64,000 nt of DNA from Alphaproteobacteria bacterium (GTDB lineage: Bacteria > Pseudomonadota > Alphaproteobacteria > Sphingomonadales > Sphingomonadaceae). The DNA lies in assembly GCA_019232625.1 (NCBI GenBank), contig JAFANP010000065.1, positions 1-64,000 of the forward strand, read 5' to 3'. The stretch's first letter is position 1; each line of letters opens with the position of its first letter. Shown piece after piece: positions 1 through 9,681 of the stretch. A model generated the notes under the pieces. The model did not search any database, was not told where the DNA came from, and saw only the letters and a list, made by a program, of their open reading frames with translations. The position numbers and the translations under genes are program-made.

Positions 1-1
1 G

Positions 2-895
2 AACATGGTGAAGAACCTGCTCGCCGCCTTCGACCGGCGGATCGAGGGCCTCACCTGGATGGCGCCGGGCACCAAGGCGGCCGCCAAGGCCAAGGTTCAC
101 ACCCTGCGAGTCGGCGTCGGCTATCCCGAGACGTGGCGCACTTACGCGGGCCTGGACATCCGCCGCGACGATCCCGCCGGCAATGCGTGGCGGGCACAGC
201 TCTGGGAATATCACAACCAGCTCGCCAAGCTCGGCCGGCCGGTCGACCGCGGCGAATGGTGGATGACGCCGCAGACGGTGAACGCGGTGAACCTGCCGCT
301 CCAGAACGCTCTCAACTTCCCCGCCGCCATCCTCGAGACGCCCTATTTCGACCCGCGCTTCGACTCGGCCGCGAATTACGGGGCGATCGGCGCCGTGATC
401 GGCCACGAGATCAGCCACAGCTTCGACAATCTCGGCGCCGATTTCGATTCGGCCGGCAAGCTCCACAATTGGTGGACTCCCGCCGACCTGAAGCGCTTCG
501 AGGCCGCCGGCACCGCCCTCGCCGCCCAGTACGACGCCTATGAGGCGCTGCCCGGCCTCCACCTCAACGGCAAGCAGGAGCTGGGCGAGAACATCGCCGA
601 CGTCGCCGGCCTCACCGCCGCCTACGAGGCGTGGAGGAAGTCCCTCGGCGGCAAGCCCGCGCCGGTGATAGGCGGCCTTACCGGCGACCAGCGCTTCTTC
701 CTCGCCTTCGCCCAGAGCTGGCGGACGAAGATGCGCGACAAGGCCCTGCGCACCCGAATCGCCACCGACGTCCACGCCCCGGCGCCGTGGCGCGTCCAGA
801 CCGTGCGCAACCTCGACGCCTGGTACCCGGCCTTCGACGTCCAGCCGGGCCAGAAGCTGTACCTGGCGCCGGAAAAGCGCGTCCACGTCTGGTGA
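2..895 (+). CDS. M13 family (neprilysin/PepO-like) metallopeptidase, C-terminal part (5' end outside window)
   Basis: ORF open at window start; motifs HEISHSFDNLGADFD and GENIADVAGLTAAYEAW typical of M13 peptidases. Confidence 0.93.
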   Translation, partial: NMVKNLLAAFDRRIEGLTWMAPGTKAAAKAKVHTLRVGVGYPETWRTYAGLDIRRDDPAGNAWRAQLWEYHNQLAKLGRPVDRGEWWMTPQTVNAVNLPLQNALNFPAAILETPYFDPRFDSAANYGAIGAVIGHEISHSFDNLGADFDSAGKLHNWWTPADLKRFEAAGTALAAQYDAYEALPGLHLNGKQELGENIADVAGLTAAYEAWRKSLGGKPAPVIGGLTGDQRFFLAFAQSWRTKMRDKALRTRIATDVHAPAPWRVQTVRNLDAWYPAFDVQPGQKLYLAPEKRVHVW

Positions 896-1194
896 GCCGG
901 GCCGCCGCGCGCAGCGACGCCGACGCGAAGCGTCGCCGGAGCAGCGCGAAGAGACGGCGAGAGCCGGCCAGCCTCGCACCGCGAGGACCGAGGTCACGCG
1001 ATTCACTCGCGTGACGGCGCGGGTGGCGCCCGGAAGAGGGTGACCCGAAAGCCCCTCCCCTTCAGGGGAGGGGAGATCATCCATGTCGGCGACCTTCGCC
1101 CCGGCTCCCTGTGTTGCCGTTGACGTGCCTGCCGCAACGATCCTCCCGGCGAGGGGGCTCACATCCCGACCGATTGAACGCTACGTCGGGGGCG

Positions 1195-2094
1195 ATGGCG
1201 GGGAAGATGGGACGGACAATCCGGCGGTTGAGCGGTCTCGGCATCGCCCTGGCGTCGCTCGCGAGCCTGTTCCTGATCGTCGGACTGCGGGAAGCGGCAT
1301 CCCGCCCGGTGGAGCGCCGACTGACGCTTGCGCTGCCCGGATGGCCGTCCGGCGCACGGCCGGTCACGATAGCGTTGCTGTCGGACATCCACCTCGGCAA
1401 CCAGGCGATGGACTCCGGACGACTGAGCGGGATCGTCGGCCAGGTGAACGCCGCACGGCCGGACCTGGTCTTGCTGGCGGGAGACTTCGTGACCGGCCAT
1501 GACGGCGCCGGCGCGGCGCGGCGGGCCGCCGGTCTGGAGGCGCCTTTGTCGCGGCTGAATGCGCCACTCGGCGTGGTCGCGGTTCTCGGCAATCACGATC
1601 ATTGGACCGCGCCCGACGCCGTTCGTGCCGCTCTCGTCCGAGCTGGGATCACGGTTCTCGCGAACGAAGCCGCTCGACGCGGCCCCCTGGCGATACTCGG
1701 CGTCGACGACTCCTTCTCGGGCCACGACGATGTCTCGGCGACGATCGCCTCGTGGAAGACGATGGGCGGCATCCCGCTCGTTCTGACGCATGCGCCCGAT
1801 CTGGTTCACAAGCTGCCGGGCGGGCTCCCTTTGGTGCTGGCCGGGCATACCCATTGCGGGCAGGTGGTTCTGCCGGGGCTGGGCCCGGTCCTGACACGCA
1901 GCCCGAGGCAGGGATGGAGGCCGCTCTACGACAGGCGCTACCGCTGCGGTGTGGTGCGCGACCCGGACCGGATCGTGGTCGTCACGGCGGGCGTCGGATC
2001 GGGGACGAGCCCGGTCCGCCTGGGCGCACCCCCCGACTGGTGGCTGTTGAGGATCGGGCCGGCCGCGGCGACCCGAAACCCCCCCTCCCCTTGA
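1195..2094 (+). CDS. metallophosphoesterase (YaeI-like)
   Basis: LLSDIHLGN, LLAGDFV, GNHDHW, AGHTHCGQ motifs; start chosen at MAGKMGRT. Confidence 0.9.
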   Translation: MAGKMGRTIRRLSGLGIALASLASLFLIVGLREAASRPVERRLTLALPGWPSGARPVTIALLSDIHLGNQAMDSGRLSGIVGQVNAARPDLVLLAGDFVTGHDGAGAARRAAGLEAPLSRLNAPLGVVAVLGNHDHWTAPDAVRAALVRAGITVLANEAARRGPLAILGVDDSFSGHDDVSATIASWKTMGGIPLVLTHAPDLVHKLPGGLPLVLAGHTHCGQVVLPGLGPVLTRSPRQGWRPLYDRRYRCGVVRDPDRIVVVTAGVGSGTSPVRLGAPPDWWLLRIGPAAATRNPPSP

Positions 2095-2185
2095 GGGGAA
2101 GGGTTGGGGGTGGGGCCTGTCCGGGCCGGCAACGGCCGGAGAAAACCGCAACCCCCGCCCCGGCCGCCCCTCGCGGGAAAGCGCC

Positions 2186-3340
2186 TCAAGCCGCGCCGAT
2201 CAGCTCCCGCCCGATCAGCATCCGCCGGATCTCGTTGGTTCCGGCGCCGATGTCGAGCAGCTTGGCGTCGCGCATGAAGCGCTCGACCGGCCAGTCCTTG
2301 GTGTAGCCCGCCCCGCCCAGCGCCTGGATCGCCTCCAGGCTGACCTTCACCGCGTTCTCCGAGGCGAGCAGGATCGCGCCCGCCGCGTCGAACCGGGTCG
2401 TCTTCCCGGCGTCGCAATTCTTCGCGACGGTGTAGACGTAGGCCCGCGCCGAGTTGAGCGCGACATACATGTCGGCGACCTTCGCCTGCATCAGCTGGAA
2501 GGCGCCGATCGGCTGGCCGAACTGCTTCCTCTCGCGCACGTAGGGCAGGACGACGTCGAGGCAGGCCTGCATGATCCCGAGCTGGATCCCGGCCAGCACC
2601 GTCCGCTCATAGTCGAGCCCCGACATCAGAACGCCGACGCCGCCGTTGACCGGCCCCATCACGTTCTCGTCGGGCACCTCGCAATCGTCGAACACCAGCT
2701 CCCCGGTGGGGGAGCCGCGCATCCCCATCTTGTCGAGCTTCTGGCCGAGGCTGAAGCCCGGCATGCCCTTCTCGATCAGGAAGGTGGTGATGCCGCGGCT
2801 CCCCTCCCCGGTCTTGGCGTAGACGACCAGGGTGTCGGCGTGGTGGGCGTTGGTGATCCAGAACTTGGTGCCGTTCAGGACGTAGCCGCCCTGCACCTTC
2901 TCGGCCCTGAGCTTCATCGACACGACGTCCGATCCGGCGCCCGCCTCCGACATGGCGAGGCTTCCGACATGCTCCCCCGAGATGAGCTTGGGGAGATATT
3001 TCGCCTTCTGCTCGGGACTGGCCCAGCGGCGTATCTGGTTGATGCACAGGTTCGAATGCGCCCCGTAGGAGAGGCCCACCGAGGCGGAGGCGCGCGCCAC
3101 CTCCTCCTGCGCCACGACATGTTCGAGATAGCCGAGGCCGAGCCCGCCCTGTTCCTCCTCGACGGTGATTCCGTGGAGGCCGAGCGCGCCCATTTCCGGC
3201 CAAAGCTCGGCCGGGAACCAGTCCTCCGAGTCGATCCGCGCGGCGAGCGGCGCGATTCGGTCGGCGGCGAAGCGGGCCGTGGTGTCGCGTATCGCATCCG
3301 CCATCTCGCCGAGGGCGAAGTCGAGCCCGGTGTCGGACAT
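2186..3340 (-). CDS. acyl-CoA dehydrogenase, isovaleryl-CoA dehydrogenase-like
   Basis: full-length [67 protein letters not shown]. Confidence 0.92.
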   Translation of the reverse strand: MSDTGLDFALGEMADAIRDTTARFAADRIAPLAARIDSEDWFPAELWPEMGALGLHGITVEEEQGGLGLGYLEHVVAQEEVARASASVGLSYGAHSNLCINQIRRWASPEQKAKYLPKLISGEHVGSLAMSEAGAGSDVVSMKLRAEKVQGGYVLNGTKFWITNAHHADTLVVYAKTGEGSRGITTFLIEKGMPGFSLGQKLDKMGMRGSPTGELVFDDCEVPDENVMGPVNGGVGVLMSGLDYERTVLAGIQLGIMQACLDVVLPYVRERKQFGQPIGAFQLMQAKVADMYVALNSARAYVYTVAKNCDAGKTTRFDAAGAILLASENAVKVSLEAIQALGGAGYTKDWPVERFMRDAKLLDIGAGTNEIRRMLIGRELIGAA

Positions 3341-3410
3341 GCGCTGTCTCCTGTTCGGCGGCGGCCCTAGCAGAGGGCTCGCGATTTGAACAAGGCGGGG
3401 GCGGTGACTA

Positions 3411-3541
3411 TGTGCGTCCTTCGAGACGGGCCTTCGCCGAGCTCAGTCCCTCCTCGGGATGAGCGGGGCGGGCCCGCACGCAACCCGCTCATCCTGAGGA
3501 GCCGCTGAGCGAAGTCGAAGCGGCGTCTCGAAGGACGCACA
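3411..3541. repeat. 131-bp long inverted-repeat element between divergent ivd-like and thiolase genes
   Basis: terminal arms tgtgcgtccttcgagacg / cgtctcgaaggacgcaca perfect; inner cctcgggatgagcggg / cccgctcatcctgagg. Confidence 0.9.
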
Positions 3542-3556
3542 GGAGCTCGCACCCTC

Positions 3557-4750
3557 ATGTCCACCGCCGCACCCGACCCCATCGTCATCCTCTCCTACGC
3601 GCGCACGCCGATGGGGAGCTTTCAGGGCGCGCTCGCCGGCGCGACCGCGACCGAGCTCGGCGCCGCGGCCGTCGCCGCCGCGATCGAGCGGGCGGGGGTT
3701 CCTGGCGACTCGGTCGACAAGATCTTCATGGGCTGCGTCCTTCCCGCCGGACTTGGCCAGGCGCCGGCCCGCCAGGCGGCGCTCGGCGCCGGCCTCCCCA
3801 AGTCCGTCGAGGCGACGACGGTCAACAAGGTGTGCGGCTCGGGCATGCAGGCGGCGATGTTCGCCCACGACATGCTCGCCGCCGGCTCGGCCGACCTGAT
3901 CGTCGCGGGCGGCATGGAATCGATGTCCAACGCGCCCTACCTCATGAAGAAGCACCGCGCCGGGGCCCGCATCGGCCACGACACGGTCTACGACCATATG
4001 ATGCTCGACGGCCTCGAGGACGCCTACGATTCGGGCCGGGCGATGGGCACCTTCGCCGAAGAGGCGGCGCGCGACTACCAGTTCACCCGCGCCGACCAGG
4101 ACGAGTACGCGATCGAGAGCCTGCGCCGCGCCACCGAGGCGATCAGGTCGGGCGCGTTCGAGCGCGAGACGGTTCCGGTCACCGTGAAGACCCGCAAGGG
4201 CGAGGAGGTCGTGACCTGCGACGAGCAGCCGGGCAAGTCGAACCCGGAGAAGATCCCGGGCCTGAAGCCCGCCTTCGCCAAGGACGGCACCATCACCGCC
4301 GCCAACGCCAGCTCGATCTCCGACGGCGCCGCCGCGCTGGTCATCACCCGCCAGAGCGTCGCCGACCGACTCGGGGTCAAGCCGGTCGCCCGGATCGTCG
4401 CCCACGCCGCCCACGCCCAGGCGCCCAACCTCTTCACCACCGCCCCCGTCCCCGCCGTGCGCAAGGCGCTGGACAAGGCCGGCTGGGACGTCGCCGACGT
4501 CGACCTGTTCGAGGTCAACGAGGCCTTCGCCTGCGTCGCCATGATCGCCATGCGCGACCTCGGAATCCCCCGCGACAGGATCAACGTCCACGGCGGCGCC
4601 ACCGCGCTCGGCCACCCGATCGGCGCGAGCGGCGCCCGCCTCCTGTGCACCCTCTTGAGCGCGCTCGAGACCCACGGCGGCAAGAAAGGCCTCGCCACCC
4701 TCTGCATCGGCGGCGGCGAAGCGACGGCGATGGCGGTGGAGCTGGTCTAA
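3557..4750 (+). CDS. acetyl-CoA C-acetyltransferase (thiolase)
   Basis: NKVCGSGMQAAM, NVHGGATALGHPIGASGAR, CIGGGEATAMAVE thiolase motifs. Confidence 0.95.
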   Translation: MSTAAPDPIVILSYARTPMGSFQGALAGATATELGAAAVAAAIERAGVPGDSVDKIFMGCVLPAGLGQAPARQAALGAGLPKSVEATTVNKVCGSGMQAAMFAHDMLAAGSADLIVAGGMESMSNAPYLMKKHRAGARIGHDTVYDHMMLDGLEDAYDSGRAMGTFAEEAARDYQFTRADQDEYAIESLRRATEAIRSGAFERETVPVTVKTRKGEEVVTCDEQPGKSNPEKIPGLKPAFAKDGTITAANASSISDGAAALVITRQSVADRLGVKPVARIVAHAAHAQAPNLFTTAPVPAVRKALDKAGWDVADVDLFEVNEAFACVAMIAMRDLGIPRDRINVHGGATALGHPIGASGARLLCTLLSALETHGGKKGLATLCIGGGEATAMAVELV

Positions 4751-4880
4751 GGTCGGCGTGAAGACATCTATTCGGGCCTGGGAGGGCCAGGAAGAGAAGC
4801 CGTGCCCGTCTCGAGTAAGCGCCGTCCTTGCGTCGCGAATTCCGCCGGGACCACCGCAGGCGCGCTGTCGGGGAGAAGCC

Positions 4881-5267
4881 TCAGCCGCGAACGACGACGA
4901 CGTCGACGCCGACATCCACCTTCCGCCAAGTCCGGTCGGTCGTCACCACCGGCGCGCCGCGAGTCATCGCCAAGGCCAGGCAGGCGCGGTCGCCGAGCGA
5001 CAGGCCGAGGCTTCGCGTTCGGACGCGCAGCTTGCCGGCCGCGATCGCCTGCGCTTCGTCGAACGGAATGATGCGCAGGTCGAGATCGGGGAGGCTCAGG
5101 TCGATCTCCGCCTCGGGCACTCCGCGCTCCTGGAGCTTGGCGACCACCTCGCTGAGATTGACCGCACCGACGACGGCGGTCGGCAACAATCCGAGCACTT
5201 CTTCCGCTCCCCGCTCGCCAAGCATCAGCGCGAGAAGGGCGGAAGCATCGAGCACATGCTCAGTCAT
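4881..5267 (-). CDS. vapC: type II toxin-antitoxin system VapC-like PIN-domain toxin
   Basis: MTEHVLDASALLALMLGE...LSLGDRACLALAMTRGAPVVTTDRTW PIN-domain pattern; overlaps upstream AbrB-type gene. Confidence 0.88.
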   Translation of the reverse strand: MTEHVLDASALLALMLGERGAEEVLGLLPTAVVGAVNLSEVVAKLQERGVPEAEIDLSLPDLDLRIIPFDEAQAIAAGKLRVRTRSLGLSLGDRACLALAMTRGAPVVTTDRTWRKVDVGVDVVVVRG

Positions 5268-5508
5268 CCGCCGCTTCCGCGCGCCGGTCCGCGATCAACT
5301 CCTCCGAAAGCGACACGCCTTCGGGAACATGCCTGCGCAGGCGCAGCTGGATCGCCGCGACGACGTCGCGCAACGGCCGAACCCGAAGCTCGCCCTCGGC
5401 CAAGGTCATCACGACGGAATCGCCGTCCTTCAGCCCAAGCTCTCGCCGGACCCGAGAGGGTATCTGCAACCTTCCCCCGCTGACGAGCTTGCCACGTTCG
5501 GCATTCAT
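5260..5508 (-). CDS. vapB: AbrB/SpoVT-type antitoxin (VapB-like)
   Basis: MNAERGKLVSGGRLQIPSRVRRELGLKDGDSVVMTLAEGELRVRPL; 8 bp overlap with PIN toxin gene. Confidence 0.87.
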   Translation of the reverse strand: MNAERGKLVSGGRLQIPSRVRRELGLKDGDSVVMTLAEGELRVRPLRDVVAAIQLRLRRHVPEGVSLSEELIADRRAEAADD

Positions 5509-5542
5509 GTCGGATGCTCCACTTGGTACAGGTTGAAGAACA

Positions 5543-5557
5543 TATACATTTTCTGTA
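5543..5557. promoter_or_regulatory. candidate VapB operator ATACA-N5-TGTAT
   Basis: atacattttctgtat, 34 nt upstream of the antitoxin start in an AT-rich patch. Confidence 0.5.
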
Positions 5558-5661
5558 TCGGGACAATGGGCTCCCCTTCCCCCGTTGCCGTGGGCAGTCG
5601 CCTTCGCTGGAACTCCTCCCCCGCGCGTCCATTCCCCCTTGCGAGCAACAGGAGAGCGGCG

Positions 5662-6087
5662 ATGATCACACGGACGGCGAGCGCGCGGTACGAAGGCATG
5701 GGGAAGGACGGCAAGGGCTGGGTCTCCACCCAGTCGAAGGTCCTCGACGGGCAGCGCTACGGCTTCGGCACCCGCTTCGAGAACGAGCCCGGGACCAACC
5801 CCGAGGAGCTGATCGCCGCCGCCCATGCGAGCTGCTTCACAATGGCGCTCTCCTTCGCCCTCGCCGGCGCCGGATTCGCCGACGGCCGGCTCGAGACCAC
5901 CGCCCGGGTCAAGCTCGACAAGGAGGGTGACGGCTTCCGAATCACCCGCTCCGACCTCCAGCTCACCGCGTCGGTGCCCGGGATCGAGGAGGCGCGGCTG
6001 CGCGCGCTGGCCGAGGGCGCCAAGGCGAATTGCCCCGTCTCGAAGCTTCTCAACGCCGAGACGACCCTCGAGGTGAGCGTCGGCTGA
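5662..6087 (+). CDS. OsmC family protein
   Basis: GTNPEELIAAAHASCFTMALSFAL and NCPVSKLLNAE motifs. Confidence 0.93.
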   Translation: MITRTASARYEGMGKDGKGWVSTQSKVLDGQRYGFGTRFENEPGTNPEELIAAAHASCFTMALSFALAGAGFADGRLETTARVKLDKEGDGFRITRSDLQLTASVPGIEEARLRALAEGAKANCPVSKLLNAETTLEVSVG

Positions 6088-6260
6088 GCGGCCCGACGCC
6101 CTCGCGGCCCCCGGCCCCCTACAGCCGCCTCACCCGCGGCTCGGCCGGCTCCCGCCCGAGCATGAGCTCGGTCAGAGCCCAGACCATCGCGTCGGCGCCG
6201 TCGGGGCTCGCGCCCGGCCCTTCATAGGTCCCGCCGCCGCTACTGGCGCTGCGCCGCCGC

Positions 6261-7592
6261 TCAGCGGCTGCGGAAGGCCCGCGGCGCGTCCGGAAGCTCG
6301 GCGAGGTCGAGCTCCAGCTCGGTCGTGCCGTCGTCGAGCAGCGCCCCGACGGTGAAGGCGCCCCAGGCCGAGACGACGAGCGTCGCCGTGCCGAATTGGT
6401 CGAAGGCGACGGCGGGAGTCGTGTTCCGGAAGGTGTTGTGCAGGAAGAAGATGGCCTCGGTCGCCGGGACCGGCTCCGCCAGGATGGTGAGGTGGACGTC
6501 GTAGAGGCCCGCGGCGCTCTTGGTCACCGTCGCCGAGAGGCGCCGCGAGCCGAAGGCGTTGGACACGGCCGGCTTGCCTCCGAACATCCCCTTCGCCCAG
6601 TCGTCGGGCTTGAGGGGGCGGCGGCGCATGAGCGCGTATTTGAGCCGGGCCGCGTCGTGCAGCGCCTTTTCCTGCGAAGGCGCTGCGCCGCCGCGAACCC
6701 CTTCCTCCGAATCGGCTCCGCCCGGCGCGCCGCTCCCGTCGCCGCCGTCCGCCTGGCCCGCTCCGGCCTGGCGGACGCCCGGCTGGCCGTCGCCCGGCTG
6801 GTTCGGGCCCGGCTGGCCGTCGCCCGGCTGGTTCGGGCCCGGCTGGTTCGGGCCCGGCTGGTTCGGGCCCGGCTGGTTCGGGCCGCCCCCGCCGCCGCCC
6901 CCCGGAGCCGGACCGGGCGGCGGCAGCGCCGAGGGGGGCGGGTCGGAGGCGATCGGCGGCTGCGTCGGCGCGACCGGGCTTCGCTCCTGCGCCAGGCCCT
7001 GCGCCTGCCGCCGCTGCAGGCCGACGTCGACGTCGGCGAATTCCTCGGGAAGGTAGCGCGAGAACCACAGATAGCCGGCGAGCGCGCCGAGCGAGGCGGC
7101 GGCGACCAGCACCGCGACTCCGCCCGGAAGAGCGGCCGGACCGCTGTCGAAGATCGCCGCTCCGATCAGCGCCCCCGATTTGTCGAGCCTGTTGAGGATC
7201 GCCGGCCACGAGACGAGCCCGGCGCCGATGATCGTCTTGGTCAGCCAGTCCGACACTTCCTCGAGCGAGGTGTTGGCGACGATGGCGAGGCGCGGTGCGG
7301 CCGAGGGGGCGGCGCCGCCCGCGCCCGCGCCCGCGCCCACGCCTACGCCGCCCGCCCCGCCCGCCGCCGCCGCGGCGCTCGTCACCGTCGTCCGCTTCGG
7401 GATGGCGAAGAGCAGCCCGCCTATCGCCCCGATCGTGCTCGCCCCCACCACCCCGGCGAAGGCGGCGAGCGGCCGCACCGCCGAGCAGGTCGCGACGACG
7501 AGCAGCAGGAACAGCAGGATCAGGAGGAAGCGGACGATCCGCTCGATGCGCGAGCCGGCAAGCAGCCAGTCCCTGAAACCGGTGAAGCCCAT
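6261..7592 (-). CDS. hypothetical membrane protein with Pro/Gly/Asn/Gln pentapeptide-repeat linker
   Basis: N-terminal hydrophobic segments (IVRFLLILLFLLLVVATC), central GPNQPGPNQPG...GDGQPG repeats, globular C-terminus. Confidence 0.75.
   Translation of the reverse strand: MGFTGFRDWLLAGSRIERIVRFLLILLFLLLVVATCSAVRPLAAFAGVVGASTIGAIGGLLFAIPKRTTVTSAAAAAGGAGGVGVGAGAGAGGAAPSAAPRLAIVANTSLEEVSDWLTKTIIGAGLVSWPAILNRLDKSGALIGAAIFDSGPAALPGGVAVLVAAASLGALAGYLWFSRYLPEEFADVDVGLQRRQAQGLAQERSPVAPTQPPIASDPPPSALPPPGPAPGGGGGGGPNQPGPNQPGPNQPGPNQPGDGQPGPNQPGDGQPGVRQAGAGQADGGDGSGAPGGADSEEGVRGGAAPSQEKALHDAARLKYALMRRRPLKPDDWAKGMFGGKPAVSNAFGSRRLSATVTKSAAGLYDVHLTILAEPVPATEAIFFLHNTFRNTTPAVAFDQFGTATLVVSAWGAFTVGALLDDGTTELELDLAELPDAPRAFRSR
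6780..6892. repeat. 15-bp tandem coding repeat (GGCTGGTTCGGGCCC / GGCTGGCCGTCGCCC)
   Basis: encodes GPNQP/GDGQP pentapeptides on the minus strand. Confidence 0.9.
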
Positions 7593-8334
7593 CGTTCCCC
7601 CTCCGATGCCTGAGTCCCCGCCGAACCTACCCCAATCCCCCCCGCCCGTCATCCGACGGCAGGGGACGGCGGCAGGGGACATGTACCTTCTCCGTAGAAC
7701 GACGCGTGCCCCTCCCCCGGGACCAACCCGTCATGCCGGACTTGATCCGGCATCCACCTTCTTCTCACCTGTGCGGCGAAGGAAAGCGGCGCAGGCCGCT
7801 GACGGCGCGGCTGGTGGTCGCGCGAACACGCCTCCTTTCGGGACAGGTACCTGCGGCCTTTCTGCCCGATCCCTGCCCGACCCGTTACAACGATCAGCCA
7901 TCCTCAGGCGCGGACCTCCGCGGCCCAACTCGTTTGGCAAGTTGAATCACTGTCAGGCGCCAAACGTCGACCATTCAGGGTCGGTGCCGGCATCCGGACG
8001 CTATTGTCCACGCGCCACTCGGTCAGTCCGCGAAGCCGCCACTTCGCGTCCCGAAGCATGCCGCGCTCATCGAGTGCACCACCGCCGATCTGGCTTTTGT
8101 AGTCCTGAAGCTCACACACGATCTCAGGCAAATGCCGTTCGGCGATGGCCTGTACCTTCGGGAGCTTCTCTTCTGGCGTTCCGGTCCGTTGAGACAGGGC
8201 ATTATCTCCTTCACGTAGGAACACCATCGGGCGGCCGTCGCACGCACCGGATGATGCTTTGTCTTGCGTACGTCGGCAACGCTTCGTTCGCAGCCGGAGA
8301 CTGCCGGTCCCCCAAGCCCCAAACCCCACCCCCC

Positions 8335-9276
8335 TCAACACTCCGCGCTCTTATACCCCACCGGCACGTTCATCCGCGCGGGATGCTCCCACCAGGGGTC
8401 CGCCGCGATCCGGTGCGTGTCGCCGTAGACCTGGGCCAGGACGGCGTAGAGCGCCGGGTCGTAGCGCCTGAGGTCGGCGGCGGAGACCACCTCCGTGCCG
8501 TCGAGGCGCGCGAGCATATTGTCCTCGAACCAGAATTGGGTGCCTTCCGCCCAATATTCCTGGAGGGTGACTCCGGCATAATCGCCCTTCCACAGGCCCC
8601 GGGCGGCGGCGGCGGCGAAGGCGCGCTCGGCGGCGCGGTAGAGGGCGGGGTCGGCCTGCTCGACGGCGCCGAGGATGGCGTGGGAGAATTCGTGGACGAG
8701 GATGTTCTCGCCGCGATAGCGGTCGCCGGGGAGGGCGAGGAGGTTCTCGGCGCCGACCGTCGTGAAGAGGCCGCCTATGCCGCGGGCGCGGGCGTTCCAA
8801 TAGTCGCGGTCGCTCGCCGCCGCGATCCGGCCGTAATATTTGCGCTCACACTGGGTGAGGCGCGGGTCGTCGGGGGCGGGCTTCGTCCAGTGGCGGTGCT
8901 CGGGAAGGTCGGCGATGCCCTCGTCGGGCGCCATCACCCCCACCCGCGCGCTTTGGCGCACCAGCGCCGCGCGCAGGTCCGGCCGGTGGGCGAGCATCGC
9001 CGCGACGATGTCGCGCGCCCGGGCGAGCGCCGCCGCCGGCGCGCGCGGCGAGGCGACGATGGGGATCCCGCCGGAGTCGAGATATTGCCCGTAATAGGGA
9101 TCGAGCCGGAGCGCGGCCGGCGGCGGCGCGGCGGCCGGCGGCGCGGCGGGCGGCGGCGGCGCGGGCGGGGCGGCGAGGGCGGCGAGGGCGCCGGCCCGAT
9201 GCCCCCCGGGCCCCGGCGCGCACCCGGACAGGGCCGCGGCGGCGAGGAGGGCGATCGGGACGAGCGTCGGCCGCAT
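8335..9276 (-). CDS. putative lipoprotein with HExxH zinc-metallopeptidase-like motif
   Basis: lipobox LSGC after hydrophobic signal; ENILVHEFSHAILG followed by EYWAEGTQFWFE. Confidence 0.8.
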   Translation of the reverse strand: MRPTLVPIALLAAAALSGCAPGPGGHRAGALAALAAPPAPPPPAAPPAAAPPPAALRLDPYYGQYLDSGGIPIVASPRAPAAALARARDIVAAMLAHRPDLRAALVRQSARVGVMAPDEGIADLPEHRHWTKPAPDDPRLTQCERKYYGRIAAASDRDYWNARARGIGGLFTTVGAENLLALPGDRYRGENILVHEFSHAILGAVEQADPALYRAAERAFAAAAARGLWKGDYAGVTLQEYWAEGTQFWFEDNMLARLDGTEVVSAADLRRYDPALYAVLAQVYGDTHRIAADPWWEHPARMNVPVGYKSAEC

Positions 9277-9410
9277 CGACCCAGACTAGCGCCCCCTTCC
9301 CCGCCGCGCCATCGTGCGCGAGGAAGGCGGGTGGGCGACCATCCACGGCGACCGCGCGAAACCGCGGCTTCGTCTTCGCCGGGAGTCCGTCCGTCCCGTT
9401 CGAGCCGAAC

Positions 9411-9494
9411 CCCCGTTCGGGCCGAGCCCGTCGAAGCCCCGTCCCTGTTCGACGGGAGAAGGAAAGGGCTTCGACAGGCTCAGCCCGAACGGGG
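9411..9494. repeat. inverted repeat of the CCCGTTCGGGC(T/C)GAGCC(T/C)GTCGAAGCCC family
   Basis: ccccgttcgggccgagcccgtcgaagcccc ... gggcttcgacaggctcagcccgaacgggg. Confidence 0.85.
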
Positions 9495-9681
9495 AGGCGA
9501 TCCCCCGCCAAGCTCGCCGCCTTCGCCCTGCGGTCGCCCGAGCCTCAGGCCGACGCCTGGCGCAACGCCTTGCGCCGGGGCGGCGGCGGTCGCCGGCACT
9601 GCGCCGTCCCGCTATCCTTATCATCACAGGGTCGAGGACAGGCCCGACGAGGTCGACCCTGCGCGGCTCGCCCGGGTCGCC

